In this document: positions 1 to 14,500 of the stretch, piece by piece
Layout of the letters: the number at the start of each line of letters is the position of its first letter
Position numbering within the stretch: position 1 is the first letter of the stretch
Assembly (NCBI GenBank): GCA_951802425.1
Contig: OX637806.1
Span: 1 to 64,000, forward strand
Origin: Clavaria fumosa
Taxonomy: Eukaryota > Basidiomycota > Agaricomycetes > Agaricales > Clavariaceae
Length of the DNA stretch: 64,000 nucleotides
Reading direction: 5' to 3'
Notes under the pieces: model-generated
What the model saw: the letters and a program-made list of their open reading frames with translations, nothing else
The model's database searches: none
Told to the model about the DNA's origin: nothing
Made by a program: the position numbers and the translations under genes

Positions 1-3000
1 TCCAACAAAAACAAATCTAAACATTAAAATATCTCACTACCCCTCACAACCGACCTTTAAAATACACTACCCAAAAACATCTATCATTACCAAAAAAATA
101 AATCCAAACACCTCCAAAAAAACAATCTAAACATTAAAATATCTCACTACCCCTCACACCGACTTTAAAATACACTACCCAAAACATCTATCATTACCAA
201 AAAAAATAAACCAAACACCCTCAAAAAAACAAATCTAAACATTAAAATATCTCACTTACCCCTCACAACCGACCTTTAAAAATACACTACCCAAAAAACA
301 TCTATCATTACCAAAAAAATAAATCCAAACACCCTCCAAAAAACAAATCTAAACATTAAAATATCTCACTTACCCCTCACAACCGACCTTTAAAATACAC
401 TACCCAAAAACATCTATCATTACCAAAAAAATAAATCCAAACACCCTCCAAAAAAACAAATCTAAACATTAAAATATCTCACTTACCCCTCACAACCGAC
501 CTTTAAAATACACTACCCAAAAACATCTATCATTACCAAAAAAATAAATCCAAACACCCTCCAAAAAAACAAATCTAAACATTAAAATATCTCACTTACC
601 CCTCACAACCGACCTTTAAAATACACTACCCAAAAACATCTATCATTACCAAAAAAATAAATCCAAACACCCTCCAAAAAAACAAATCTAAACATTAAAA
701 TATCTCACTTACCCCTCACAACCGACCTTTAAAATACACTACCCAAAAACATCTATCATTACCAAAAAAATAAATCCAAACACCCTCCAAAAAAACAAAT
801 CTAAACATTAAAATATCTCACTTACCCCTCACAACCGACCTTTAAAATACACTACCCAAAAACATCTATCATTACCAAAAAAATAAATCCAAACACCCTC
901 CAAAAAAACAAATCTAAACATTAAAATATCTCACTTACCCCTCACAACCGACCTTTAAAATACACTACCCAAAAACATCTATCATTACCAAAAAAATAAA
1001 TCCAAACACCCTCCAAAAAAACAAATCTAAACATTAAAATATCTCACTTACCCCTCACAACCGACCTTTAAAATACACTACCCAAAAACATCTATCATTA
1101 CCAAAAAAATAAATCCAAACACCCTCCAAAAAAACAAATCTAAACATTAAAATATCTCACTTACCCCTCACAACCGACCTTTAAAATACACTACCCAAAA
1201 ACATCTATCATTACCAAAAAAATAAATCCAAACACCCTCCAAAAAAACAAATCTAAACATTAAAATATCTCACTTACCCCTCACAACCGACCTTTAAAAT
1301 ACACTACCCAAAAACATCTATCATTACCAAAAAAATAAATCCAAACACCCTCCAAAAAAACAAATCTAAACATTAAAATATCTCACTTACCCCTCACAAC
1401 CGACCTTTAAAATACACTACCCAAAAACATCTATCATTACCAAAAAAATAAATCCAAACACCCTCCAAAAAAACAAATCTAAACATTAAAATATCTCACT
1501 TACCCCTCACAACCGACCTTTAAAATACACTACCCAAAAACATCTATCATTACCAAAAAAATAAATCCAAACACCCTCCAAAAAAACAAATCTAAACATT
1601 AAAATATCTCACTTACCCCTCACAACCGACCTTTAAAATACACTACCCAAAAACATCTATCATTACCAAAAAAATAAATCCAAACACCCTCCAAAAAAAC
1701 AAATCTAAACATTAAAATATCTCACTTACCCCTCACAACCGACCTTTAAAATACACTACCCAAAAACATCTATCATTACCAAAAAAATAAATCCAAACAC
1801 CCTCCAAAAAAACAAATCTAAACATTAAAATATCTCACTTACCCCTCACAACCGACCTTTAAAATACACTACCCAAAAACATCTATCATTACCAAAAAAA
1901 TAAATCCAAACACCCTCCAAAAAAACAAATCTAAACATTAAAATATCTCACTTACCCCTCACAACCGACCTTTAAAATACACTACCCAAAAACATCTATC
2001 ATTACCAAAAAAATAAATCCAAACACCCTCCAAAAAAACAAATCTAAACATTAAAATATCTCACTTACCCCTCACAACCGACCTTTAAAATACACTACCC
2101 AAAAACATCTATCATTACCAAAAAAATAAATCCAAACACCCTCCAAAAAAACAAATCTAAACATTAAAATATCTCACTTACCCCTCACAACCGACCTTTA
2201 AAATACACTACCCAAAAACATCTATCATTACCAAAAAAATAAATCCAAACACCCTCCAAAAAAACAAATCTAAACATTAAAATATCTCACTTACCCCTCA
2301 CAACCGACCTTTAAAATACACTACCCAAAAACATCTATCATTACCAAAAAAATAAATCCAAACACCCTCCAAAAAAACAAATCTAAACATTAAAATATCT
2401 CACTTACCCCTCACAACCGACCTTTAAAATACACTACCCAAAAACATCTATCATTACCAAAAAAATAAATCCAAACACCCTCCAAAAAAACAAATCTAAA
2501 CATTAAAATATCTCACTTACCCCTCACAACCGACCTTTAAAATACACTACCCAAAAACATCTATCATTACCAAAAAAATAAATCCAAACACCCTCCAAAA
2601 AAACAAATCTAAACATTAAAATATCTCACTTACCCCTCACAACCGACCTTTAAAATACACTACCCAAAAACATCTATCATTACCAAAAAAATAAATCCAA
2701 ACACCCTCCAAAAAAACAAATCTAAACATTAAAATATCTCACTTACCCCTCACAACCGACCTTTAAAATACACTACCCAAAAACATCTATCATTACCAAA
2801 AAAATAAATCCAAACACCCTCCAAAAAAACAAATCTAAACATTAAAATATCTCACTTACCCCTCACAACCGACCTTTAAAATACACTACCCAAAAACATC
2901 TATCATTACCAAAAAAATAAATCCAAACACCCTCCAAAAAAACAAATCTAAACATTAAAATATCTCACTTACCCCTCACAACCGACCTTTAAAATACACT

Positions 3001-6000
3001 ACCCAAAAACATCTATCATTACCAAAAAAATAAATCCAAACACCCTCCAAAAAAACAAATCTAAACATTAAAATATCTCACTTACCCCTCACAACCGACC
3101 TTTAAAATACACTACCCAAAAACATCTATCATTACCAAAAAAATAAATCCAAACACCCTCCAAAAAAACAAATCTAAACATTAAAATATCTCACTTACCC
3201 CTCACAACCGACCTTTAAAATACACTACCCAAAAACATCTATCATTACCAAAAAAATAAATCCAAACACCCTCCAAAAAAACAAATCTAAACATTAAAAT
3301 ATCTCACTTACCCCTCACAACCGACCTTTAAAATACACTACCCAAAAACATCTATCATTACCAAAAAAATAAATCCAAACACCCTCCAAAAAAACAAATC
3401 TAAACATTAAAATATCTCACTTACCCCTCACAACCGACCTTTAAAATACACTACCCAAAAACATCTATCATTACCAAAAAAATAAATCCAAACACCCTCC
3501 AAAAAAACAAATCTAAACATTAAAATATCTCACTTACCCCTCACAACCGACCTTTAAAATACACTACCCAAAAACATCTATCATTACCAAAAAAATAAAT
3601 CCAAACACCCTCCAAAAAAACAAATCTAAACATTAAAATATCTCACTTACCCCTCACAACCGACCTTTAAAATACACTACCCAAAAACATCTATCATTAC
3701 CAAAAAAATAAATCCAAACACCCTCCAAAAAAACAAATCTAAACATTAAAATATCTCACTTACCCCTCACAACCGACCTTTAAAATACACTACCCAAAAA
3801 CATCTATCATTACCAAAAAAATAAATCCAAACACCCTCCAAAAAAACAAATCTAAACATTAAAATATCTCACTTACCCCTCACAACCGACCTTTAAAATA
3901 CACTACCCAAAAACATCTATCATTACCAAAAAAATAAATCCAAACACCCTCCAAAAAAACAAATCTAAACATTAAAATATCTCACTTACCCCTCACAACC
4001 GACCTTTAAAATACACTACCCAAAAACATCTATCATTACCAAAAAAATAAATCCAAACACCCTCCAAAAAAACAAATCTAAACATTAAAATATCTCACTT
4101 ACCCCTCACAACCGACCTTTAAAATACACTACCCAAAAACATCTATCATTACCAAAAAAATAAATCCAAACACCCTCCAAAAAAACAAATCTAAACATTA
4201 AAATATCTCACTTACCCCTCACAACCGACCTTTAAAATACACTACCCAAAAACATCTATCATTACCAAAAAAATAAATCCAAACACCCTCCAAAAAAACA
4301 AATCTAAACATTAAAATATCTCACTTACCCCTCACAACCGACCTTTAAAATACACTACCCAAAAACATCTATCATTACCAAAAAAATAAATCCAAACACC
4401 CTCCAAAAAAACAAATCTAAACATTAAAATATCTCACTTACCCCTCACAACCGACCTTTAAAATACACTACCCAAAAACATCTATCATTACCAAAAAAAT
4501 AAATCCAAACACCCTCCAAAAAAACAAATCTAAACATTAAAATATCTCACTTACCCCTCACAACCGACCTTTAAAATACACTACCCAAAAACATCTATCA
4601 TTACCAAAAAAATAAATCCAAACACCCTCCAAAAAAACAAATCTAAACATTAAAATATCTCACTTACCCCTCACAACCGACCTTTAAAATACACTACCCA
4701 AAAACATCTATCATTACCAAAAAAATAAATCCAAACACCCTCCAAAAAAACAAATCTAAACATTAAAATATCTCACTTACCCCTCACAACCGACCTTTAA
4801 AATACACTACCCAAAAACATCTATCATTACCAAAAAAATAAATCCAAACACCCTCCAAAAAAACAAATCTAAACATTAAAATATCTCACTTACCCCTCAC
4901 AACCGACCTTTAAAATACACTACCCAAAAACATCTATCATTACCAAAAAAATAAATCCAAACACCCTCCAAAAAAACAAATCTAAACATTAAAATATCTC
5001 ACTTACCCCTCACAACCGACCTTTAAAATACACTACCCAAAAACATCTATCATTACCAAAAAAATAAATCCAAACACCCTCCAAAAAAACAAATCTAAAC
5101 ATTAAAATATCTCACTTACCCCTCACAACCGACCTTTAAAATACACTACCCAAAAACATCTATCATTACCAAAAAAATAAATCCAAACACCCTCCAAAAA
5201 AACAAATCTAAACATTAAAATATCTCACTTACCCCTCACAACCGACCTTTAAAATACACTACCCAAAAACATCTATCATTACCAAAAAAATAAATCCAAA
5301 CACCCTCCAAAAAAACAAATCTAAACATTAAAATATCTCACTTACCCCTCACAACCGACCTTTAAAATACACTACCCAAAAACATCTATCATTACCAAAA
5401 AAATAAATCCAAACACCCTCCAAAAAAACAAATCTAAACATTAAAATATCTCACTTACCCCTCACAACCGACCTTTAAAATACACTACCCAAAAACATCT
5501 ATCATTACCAAAAAAATAAATCCAAACACCCTCCAAAAAAACAAATCTAAACATTAAAATATCTCACTTACCCCTCACAACCGACCTTTAAAATACACTA
5601 CCCAAAAACATCTATCATTACCAAAAAAATAAATCCAAACACCCTCCAAAAAAACAAATCTAAACATTAAAATATCTCACTTACCCCTCACAACCGACCT
5701 TTAAAATACACTACCCAAAAACATCTATCATTACCAAAAAAATAAATCCAAACACCCTCCAAAAAAACAAATCTAAACATTAAAATATCTCACTTACCCC
5801 TCACAACCGACCTTTAAAATACACTACCCAAAAACATCTATCATTACCAAAAAAATAAATCCAAACACCCTCCAAAAAAACAAATCTAAACATTAAAATA
5901 TCTCACTTACCCCTCACAACCGACCTTTAAAATACACTACCCAAAAACATCTATCATTACCAAAAAAATAAATCCAAACACCCTCCAAAAAAACAAATCT

Positions 6001-9000
6001 AAACATTAAAATATCTCACTTACCCCTCACAACCGACCTTTAAAATACACTACCCAAAAACATCTATCATTACCAAAAAAATAAATCCAAACACCCTCCA
6101 AAAAAACAAATCTAAACATTAAAATATCTCACTTACCCCTCACAACCGACCTTTAAAATACACTACCCAAAAACATCTATCATTACCAAAAAAATAAATC
6201 CAAACACCCTCCAAAAAAACAAATCTAAACATTAAAATATCTCACTTACCCCTCACAACCGACCTTTAAAATACACTACCCAAAAACATCTATCATTACC
6301 AAAAAAATAAATCCAAACACCCTCCAAAAAAACAAATCTAAACATTAAAATATCTCACTTACCCCTCACAACCGACCTTTAAAATACACTACCCAAAAAC
6401 ATCTATCATTACCAAAAAAATAAATCCAAACACCCTCCAAAAAAACAAATCTAAACATTAAAATATCTCACTTACCCCTCACAACCGACCTTTAAAATAC
6501 ACTACCCAAAAACATCTATCATTACCAAAAAAATAAATCCAAACACCCTCCAAAAAAACAAATCTAAACATTAAAATATCTCACTTACCCCTCACAACCG
6601 ACCTTTAAAATACACTACCCAAAAACATCTATCATTACCAAAAAAATAAATCCAAACACCCTCCAAAAAAACAAATCTAAACATTAAAATATCTCACTTA
6701 CCCCTCACAACCGACCTTTAAAATACACTACCCAAAAACATCTATCATTACCAAAAAAATAAATCCAAACACCCTCCAAAAAAACAAATCTAAACATTAA
6801 AATATCTCACTTACCCCTCACAACCGACCTTTAAAATACACTACCCAAAAACATCTATCATTACCAAAAAAATAAATCCAAACACCCTCCAAAAAAACAA
6901 ATCTAAACATTAAAATATCTCACTTACCCCTCACAACCGACCTTTAAAATACACTACCCAAAAACATCTATCATTACCAAAAAAATAAATCCAAACACCC
7001 TCCAAAAAAACAAATCTAAACATTAAAATATCTCACTTACCCCTCACAACCGACCTTTAAAATACACTACCCAAAAACATCTATCATTACCAAAAAAATA
7101 AATCCAAACACCCTCCAAAAAAACAAATCTAAACATTAAAATATCTCACTTACCCCTCACAACCGACCTTTAAAATACACTACCCAAAAACATCTATCAT
7201 TACCAAAAAAATAAATCCAAACACCCTCCAAAAAAACAAATCTAAACATTAAAATATCTCACTTACCCCTCACAACCGACCTTTAAAATACACTACCCAA
7301 AAACATCTATCATTACCAAAAAAATAAATCCAAACACCCTCCAAAAAAACAAATCTAAACATTAAAATATCTCACTTACCCCTCACAACCGACCTTTAAA
7401 ATACACTACCCAAAAACATCTATCATTACCAAAAAAATAAATCCAAACACCCTCCAAAAAAACAAATCTAAACATTAAAATATCTCACTTACCCCTCACA
7501 ACCGACCTTTAAAATACACTACCCAAAAACATCTATCATTACCAAAAAAATAAATCCAAACACCCTCCAAAAAAACAAATCTAAACATTAAAATATCTCA
7601 CTTACCCCTCACAACCGACCTTTAAAATACACTACCCAAAAACATCTATCATTACCAAAAAAATAAATCCAAACACCCTCCAAAAAAACAAATCTAAACA
7701 TTAAAATATCTCACTTACCCCTCACAACCGACCTTTAAAATACACTACCCAAAAACATCTATCATTACCAAAAAAATAAATCCAAACACCCTCCAAAAAA
7801 ACAAATCTAAACATTAAAATATCTCACTTACCCCTCACAACCGACCTTTAAAATACACTACCCAAAAACATCTATCATTACCAAAAAAATAAATCCAAAC
7901 ACCCTCCAAAAAAACAAATCTAAACATTAAAATATCTCACTTACCCCTCACAACCGACCTTTAAAATACACTACCCAAAAACATCTATCATTACCAAAAA
8001 AATAAATCCAAACACCCTCCAAAAAAACAAATCTAAACATTAAAATATCTCACTTACCCCTCACAACCGACCTTTAAAATACACTACCCAAAAACATCTA
8101 TCATTACCAAAAAAATAAATCCAAACACCCTCCAAAAAAACAAATCTAAACATTAAAATATCTCACTTACCCCTCACAACCGACCTTTAAAATACACTAC
8201 CCAAAAACATCTATCATTACCAAAAAAATAAATCCAAACACCCTCCAAAAAAACAAATCTAAACATTAAAATATCTCACTTACCCCTCACAACCGACCTT
8301 TAAAATACACTACCCAAAAACATCTATCATTACCAAAAAAATAAATCCAAACACCCTCCAAAAAAACAAATCTAAACATTAAAATATCTCACTTACCCCT
8401 CACAACCGACCTTTAAAATACACTACCCAAAAACATCTATCATTACCAAAAAAATAAATCCAAACACCCTCCAAAAAAACAAATCTAAACATTAAAATAT
8501 CTCACTTACCCCTCACAACCGACCTTTAAAATACACTACCCAAAAACATCTATCATTACCAAAAAAATAAATCCAAACACCCTCCAAAAAAACAAATCTA
8601 AACATTAAAATATCTCACTTACCCCTCACAACCGACCTTTAAAATACACTACCCAAAAACATCTATCATTACCAAAAAAATAAATCCAAACACCCTCCAA
8701 AAAAACAAATCTAAACATTAAAATATCTCACTTACCCCTCACAACCGACCTTTAAAATACACTACCCAAAAACATCTATCATTACCAAAAAAATAAATCC
8801 AAACACCCTCCAAAAAAACAAATCTAAACATTAAAATATCTCACTTACCCCTCACAACCGACCTTTAAAATACACTACCCAAAAACATCTATCATTACCA
8901 AAAAAATAAATCCAAACACCCTCCAAAAAAACAAATCTAAACATTAAAATATCTCACTTACCCCTCACAACCGACCTTTAAAATACACTACCCAAAAACA

Positions 9001-9191
9001 TCTATCATTACCAAAAAAATAAATCCAAACACCCTCCAAAAAAACAAATCTAAACATTAAAATATCTCACTTACCCCTCACAACCGACCTTTAAAATACA
9101 CTACCCAAAAACATCTATCATTACCAAAAAAATAAATCCAAACACCCTCCAAAAAAACAAATCTAAACATTAAAATATCTCACTTACCCCT
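1..9191. repeat. 113-bp satellite tandem array, about 81 copies
   Basis: A tandem array with a period of exactly 113 bp, measured from successive copies of 'acttacccctcacaaccgac' (481, 594, 707). My base count for one monomer is A 55, C 34, T 23, G 1, so the + strand is almost free of G and each monomer has a single CpG. From about 425 to 9190 the copies look identical. The first 400 bases carry several one-base indels and substitutions, which could be the natural array edge or poor sequence at a contig end. The array stops inside a monomer at 9191. No ORF of note lies in it. Satellite function (centromeric, subtelomeric or other) cannot be told from the sequence. Confidence 0.97.
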
Positions 9192-10094
9192 CTGAAATAG
9201 CAACCCACCTTAAGAAACGCAATTTTGTTTCCACATTTCATCAGTCTTTCTTGTCTAGGTTGCTAACATTATTATGCCTTCCTGTCTCCACTACCCATGG
9301 TGGGCCTTCTTCTTCCATTCTATCTAGCATCCATTCAAGCCCTCCTCTATCTGAGGTGCTCCCTGCTGCCCCTCTGGCACTATCAGATAGTCACCCATAT
9401 ACCAGCATACCATTGCCCTTGTATTATTGTCTGCTCTCCTGTCTCTGCCCAAGTGACTTGATTCAGCAATTGTGTCTCCCCCATATGTTGATAGCTGTGG
9501 GCCACACACTATGAAACACATGCATTCAAGCTTTGACACTGACTCAACTCACAACTGAACTGACTTTATAACATGTGGGCATCCATGACACCCACTTTGA
9601 CATACACCTCCAGTCAACTTTGTGCATCATGTGAGCATGGGAGTCCTGGATACCCACTTTGAGATACACATCCAGTCAACTTACTTTGTACATTATGAGA
9701 GGTGTGGGTGTCCTGGCCATTTACATGGCATGGCTCACCTGTAACATGAAGCCTGCATCACATTGGATCTTGCAATTGGTAGGTATGTAGGACCTAGGTT
9801 TTGGCATGCTGGGAGTGAGCAGCACAGGTGGCATAAGTAGGATGGAGGGTGGACAGCCTGAGTGGGGTGAATGGGTGGCACAAGCAAGGTGAGTAAAGCA
9901 GGAAGCAAGCCAAGTGGTGTAGCACCAATGAGGTGAGTGGGCAGGCAGCACAAGCAGGGTGGATGGTGCAATTGGGGTGAGCAGCATGGGGGACACCAGT
10001 GGGACAAGTTTGGTGGACAGTGCATGTGCATATTATCAGTCAATGATATATCTGCTTGAGTAATGTATGTGTTTACTGTGCTCATGCTTGTCAT
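9158..10094 (+). repeat. Left arm of a 937-bp-arm palindrome
   Basis: This segment is repeated in reverse complement at 10144-17711 once the inserted retrotransposon is removed. Both arms are then 937 bp. The first 34 bases are satellite sequence, so the palindrome starts inside the last satellite monomer. I noticed one mismatch, at about 9221 (acgc against atgc). The interior is rich in degenerate CACCCTGCTTGTGC-like units. The mirrored small ORFs in both arms have no recognisable domain and are judged non-coding. The 49-bp spacer 10095-10143 holds two copies of atgactgatg. Confidence 0.95.
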
Positions 10095-10991
10095 GAAGTA
10101 ATGACTGATGAAGCAATGACTGATGGGCATGAGCAGTGCCAGGATGACAAGCATGAGCACAGTAAACACATACATTACTCAAGCAGATATATCATTGACT
10201 GATAATATGCACATGCACTGTCCACCAAACTTGTCCCACTGGTGTCCCCCATGCTGCTCACCCCAATTGCACCATCCACCCTGCTTGTGCTGCCTGCCCA
10301 CTCACCTCATTGGTGCTACACCACTTGGCTTGCTTCCTGCTTTACTCACCTTGCTTGTGCCACCCATTCACCCCACTCAGGCTGTCCACCCTCCATCCTA
10401 CTTATGCCACCTGTGCTGCTCACTCCCAGCATGCCAAAACCTAGGTCCTACATACCTACCAATTGCAAGATCCAATGTGATGCAGGCTTCATGTTACAGG
10501 TGAGCCATGCCATGTAAATGGCCAGGACACCCACACCTCTCATAATGTACAAAGTAAGTTGACTGGATGTGTATCTCAAAGTGGGTATCCAGGACTCCCA
10601 TGCTCACATGATGCACAAAGTTGACTGGAGGTGTATGTCAAAGTGGGTGTCATGGATGCCCACATGTTATAAAGTCAGTTCAGTTGTGAGTTGAGTCAGT
10701 GTCAAAGCTTGAATGCATGTGTTTCATAGTGTGTGGCCCACAGCTATCAACATATGGGGGAGACACAATTGCTGAATCAAGTCACTTGGGCAGAGACAGG
10801 AGAGCAGACAATAATACAAGGGCAATGGTATGCTGGTATATGGGTGACTATCTGATAGTGCCAGAGGGGCAGCAGGGAGCACCTCAGATAGAGGAGGGCT
10901 TGAATGGATGCTAGATAGAATGGAAGAAGAAGGCCCACCATGGGTAGTGGAGACAGGAAGGCATAATAATGTTAGCAACCTAGACAAGAAA

Positions 10992-11574
10992 TGTCAGTCC
11001 AAGTCCCTCACAGAAGCGAGAAGGGGAAAGAAGCTCGATTTCAACGTGAGGGCCTACACTCATTACAAGGCGTTATATATATATACTAGGAGAAGGGGGC
11101 TGTGTAGGGAGTGAGTCATAAGTAAGAGGAACGAGGCTACGCGCGCTGAGTCGCGCGGGATAGGGGAGGCAACAAAGGGAAATGGGGACGCCGAATAAGG
11201 AAGGTAGCGGTAAGGTACGAATGTGGGGAGGACGACAGAGGGAATGCTTGGCGCGGTCTTGGCTGCTCGAGGGGAGATCTCAATTAAGCCCGTTTAGGTT
11301 AGATTGGTTGATGGGACACGTCAGAGGCATTTTAGCTGATCCGCCTCCATCACGAATTGCAAAGCGTGGGAAATCGCAAGGAACGTGGGTGGGGGCACGT
11401 GATGGGTGTTGGTCGTGGGCCTATAAGCGCCAGGGGGGTCACGGGTATGGAGTTGAGGTCGCGGGCGGGCGCTTAAGGTCGCAGGGGGTCACGTGGTCCC
11501 GTATTCGGTCCTCGTGACTAGATCCTAGCGCGTTACAGACTCAGTGACAGCGGCTTACGTAATGGATCCTGACA
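10992..11574 (-). repeat. 3' LTR of Gypsy element 1
   Basis: 583-bp LTR with TGTCAG...CTGACA ends, preceded by the target duplicate agaaa. It differs from the partner LTR at three sites: near 11060 (cactcat/cagtcat), 11208 (gcggt/gcagt) and 11220 (gaatg/gaacg). Confidence 0.95.
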
Positions 11575-11587
11575 TGGCCCCCTCTTC
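11575..11587 (-). other. Polypurine tract of Gypsy element 1
   Basis: On the minus strand a purine-rich run (GAAGAGGGGGCCA) lies directly against the 3' LTR and directly after the pol stop codon. This is the expected site of plus-strand priming. Element 2 has the same arrangement. Confidence 0.8.
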
Positions 11588-14500
11588 AAGGCTGGGCGTC
11601 TCGACCGGCCAATCGCGCCTTATCCGGGTGTTTGAGGAAGAAGTCGCGGAGGAGAATTGCGGTGTTGGTAAGGTTCTGGCGGGGTTCCCAAGTATTCTCT
11701 TCGATGGGGTAGCCTTGCCACTTTACCAGATACTTCACTCCTCGTCCTACTTTCTTCACATCCAGGATCTCTTCGACCTCATACTCCAAATGGTCGTCGT
11801 CGATGGTCGGGGGGGGCGGAGGTGGTCGGGCTTGGGAAGCGAAAGAAGGAGGGGTGAACGGGGTGAGGAGCAACTCATTAAATACGTCATGGATTCGCCA
11901 GGCCGGGGGCAGCTTGAGGCGATATCCAGCTGGTCCCACCTTTTCTATGATAGCGAAGGGTCCAGCACGTTTGTTGTCGAGTTTCTTGTTTGGGCGGTCC
12001 ATTTTCAAGTTTCGTGTGTCGAGCCAAACCAAGTCTCCCTTCCCATACTCGCGGCTAGGTCGCTTTCCGCTGTCGTAGCTTTTTTTCATTGCTAGCGTGG
12101 CTTTCTCCATGGCCTCTTTAGCGGCGCGTCGCGATTCTTCCAACTTCGCCATCCACTCATCCGCAGCTGGGTTCACTTCTGTTCGTGGGTGTATACCTCC
12201 ATTCCAGGGGTGTCGGCCGTAGTCCAAGAAGAAGGGCGTATAGCCTGTCGCGGAGTGTTCCCGGTTATTCAGCGCAAACTCCGCTGTGCTCAACCACTCT
12301 GCCCAGTCATCCTGGAGGTGGTCGACATATCCTCGCAGGTAGGTTTCGATCTCCTGATTTACTCGCTCTGTTTGTCCGTCGGTTTGGGGGTGAAAGGCGG
12401 TGCTCGGGTTAGCCTTTATCCCAATCATCCGGTAGAATTCTTTCATGAATCGAGAGACGAATTGTGGGCCACGGTCACTGACGACTTTCTGGGGGATTCC
12501 GTGGTTCCGGAATACTCGGTCGCGGAGGATCCTCGCAGCTCCCAGGCTCGTCAAGTCGAAACCGATCGCTTCGATGAGAGTGCGCTTGGTGAATTTGTCG
12601 ACGATTACAAGGATGGAGTCGAATCCGCGGGACTGTGGTAACGGTCCTACTATGTCCCAGCTGATCGCCCACCATGGGCCGTTTGGGACTGGGTGTGGGT
12701 ACAGAGGCGCGGCGCGTTTGGTTCGATCGGGCTTGGTTCTCTGACAACCTTCGCACCCAGATACGTACTTCTCCACATCCTTCACCATCTCGGGCCACCA
12801 GTAGGCCTTAACCATTGCGGCTTTCATTTTCTTTTTTCCGGGGTGTCCTGCGGTGGGGAGGTCGTGTTCGTAGTTGAGCACCACCTCGCGAACGCTTGCG
12901 GGTATCCACACAGTGTTGTTTCTCCACCAAAGCCCAAGGCGGTCTCGCGTCCAACTGTCATCAATCTCCGTGGGCTTTATGACATATTCCGCGCTCTTTT
13001 TCTGGAGGAGCGTCTCCATTTCCAAGGTAAAGCTAGCGCGTACGTCCATGTCAGCGGGGAGCATCTGGACCGGGGCATCTTCCTCGGCAGCGTCTCCGTA
13101 GTCTGGCCTTCGCGAGAGGGTGTCAGCTTTGGTGTTGCTCTTGCCTGTCCGATACTTGATTTCAAAGTCAAAACTTTGGAGTTCTCCGTACCAGCGTATC
13201 TGTCGTGGCTTCAGTTTTTGGGGCTTTCTGAAGTATTGCAGGTTGGCGTGGTCCGTCCAAATCTCAAAGGTCTCGTCCACTCCCACTAGATATGCTCTCC
13301 ACTCTCTTAGAGCCCTGATGACCGCGAGGAGTTCTTTGTCATAGACGTCATAGTTTTTCTCGGCAGCTGTGAGGGCCTCGGAGATGTAGTCAACCGGTCT
13401 CCAGGTTCCATCAGGCTGCTGCTGCGAAAGAACACCACCCGTCGCGAGGTTACTCGCGTCCGTTTCTACCTTCCATCTGCCTAAGTCCTGGGGTAGGGCG
13501 AGGACCGGGGCTGAGACAAGCGCTCTTTTCACATCCAGGAAGGCCGCGACCTGTTCGCTCTGCCAACACCAGGGGATGTTGCCGGTGAGCTTAAACAGGG
13601 GCTTGGCTCGCGTGGACAGGTTGGGGATGAATCTCCGCAAGTGGTTGACCATTCCCAAGAAACGCTGGAGTTCTTTGACATTTCGGGGCACTGGCCAGTT
13701 TCGGATAGCTTCTGCCTTGGCCGGGTCGTGCTCGAGGCGATTATGCGAGAGCCTGAGCCCAAGGTAGAACACCTCAGCCTTCTCGAACTCACACTTGCTT
13801 AGCCGGAGGCATAGCCCATTTTCACGGATTCTCTGCAGTACCCGATCCATCCAGTAGCGGTGGGTCGCGAGGTCGTCTGCGAAGATGATGACGTCATCGA
13901 TGTACGCGAGGATGTGTCCGCCGGCGATCTCCTCTCTCAGGATGTGGTTCATGAACCTCTGGAAGGTCGCAGGGGCATTCTGGAGTCCGAACCACATTAC
14001 CGTAGGTTCGAACAAACCTCGCGACGTTAGGAACGCGCATCTCTCCTGGTGCCCCTCCCACAACCTCATGGATGGGAATCCCCCCTTCGCATCGATCTTG
14101 GAGAAGATCCTGGCTCCACGCAGCTTGTCTACACAGTCGCGGATGCGTGGCAACGGGAACTTGTCTTTGATCAAAAATGAGTTGAGGCGTGAGTAGTCGA
14201 TGATCGGTCGGAGTTTGTCCTTTTCTCGCTTAAAGAAGAACGGACTGGCATAGGGTGATTTGGAGGGTCTTATCCTTCCTGATGCGAGCTGTTCGTCAAT
14301 CCACCTATTCATCTCAATCGTCTCTTCTCTCGTCAGCGAGTACAGTTTGGAGGATAAGTGGCCCGGGTCCTCGCGGAACTCGATCTTAATGTCAAAATCG
14401 GGTCGCGGTTTAGGCAACTCGTCCCACTTGGCTTCACTAAAGACCGTTGGGTATAGTGACGGCCAGTCAGGCATGTCTCCGGTGTCTGAAAAGCGGATCT

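Noticed and set aside
1..9191. CRISPR array or telomere
   Set aside because: The unit is a direct 113-bp repeat without variable spacers, the organism is a eukaryote, and no TTAGGG-type telomere repeat is present.
9251..10987. Mirrored ORFs in the palindrome arms (60-146 codons)
   Set aside because: They exist twice only because the arms are inverted copies. They are short, lie in degenerate CACCCTGCTTG-type repeats and show no domain.
11182..11517. 111-codon ORF present in both LTRs of element 1
   Set aside because: It lies within the LTR on the strand opposite to the element genes, has no features, and appears twice merely because the LTR is duplicated.
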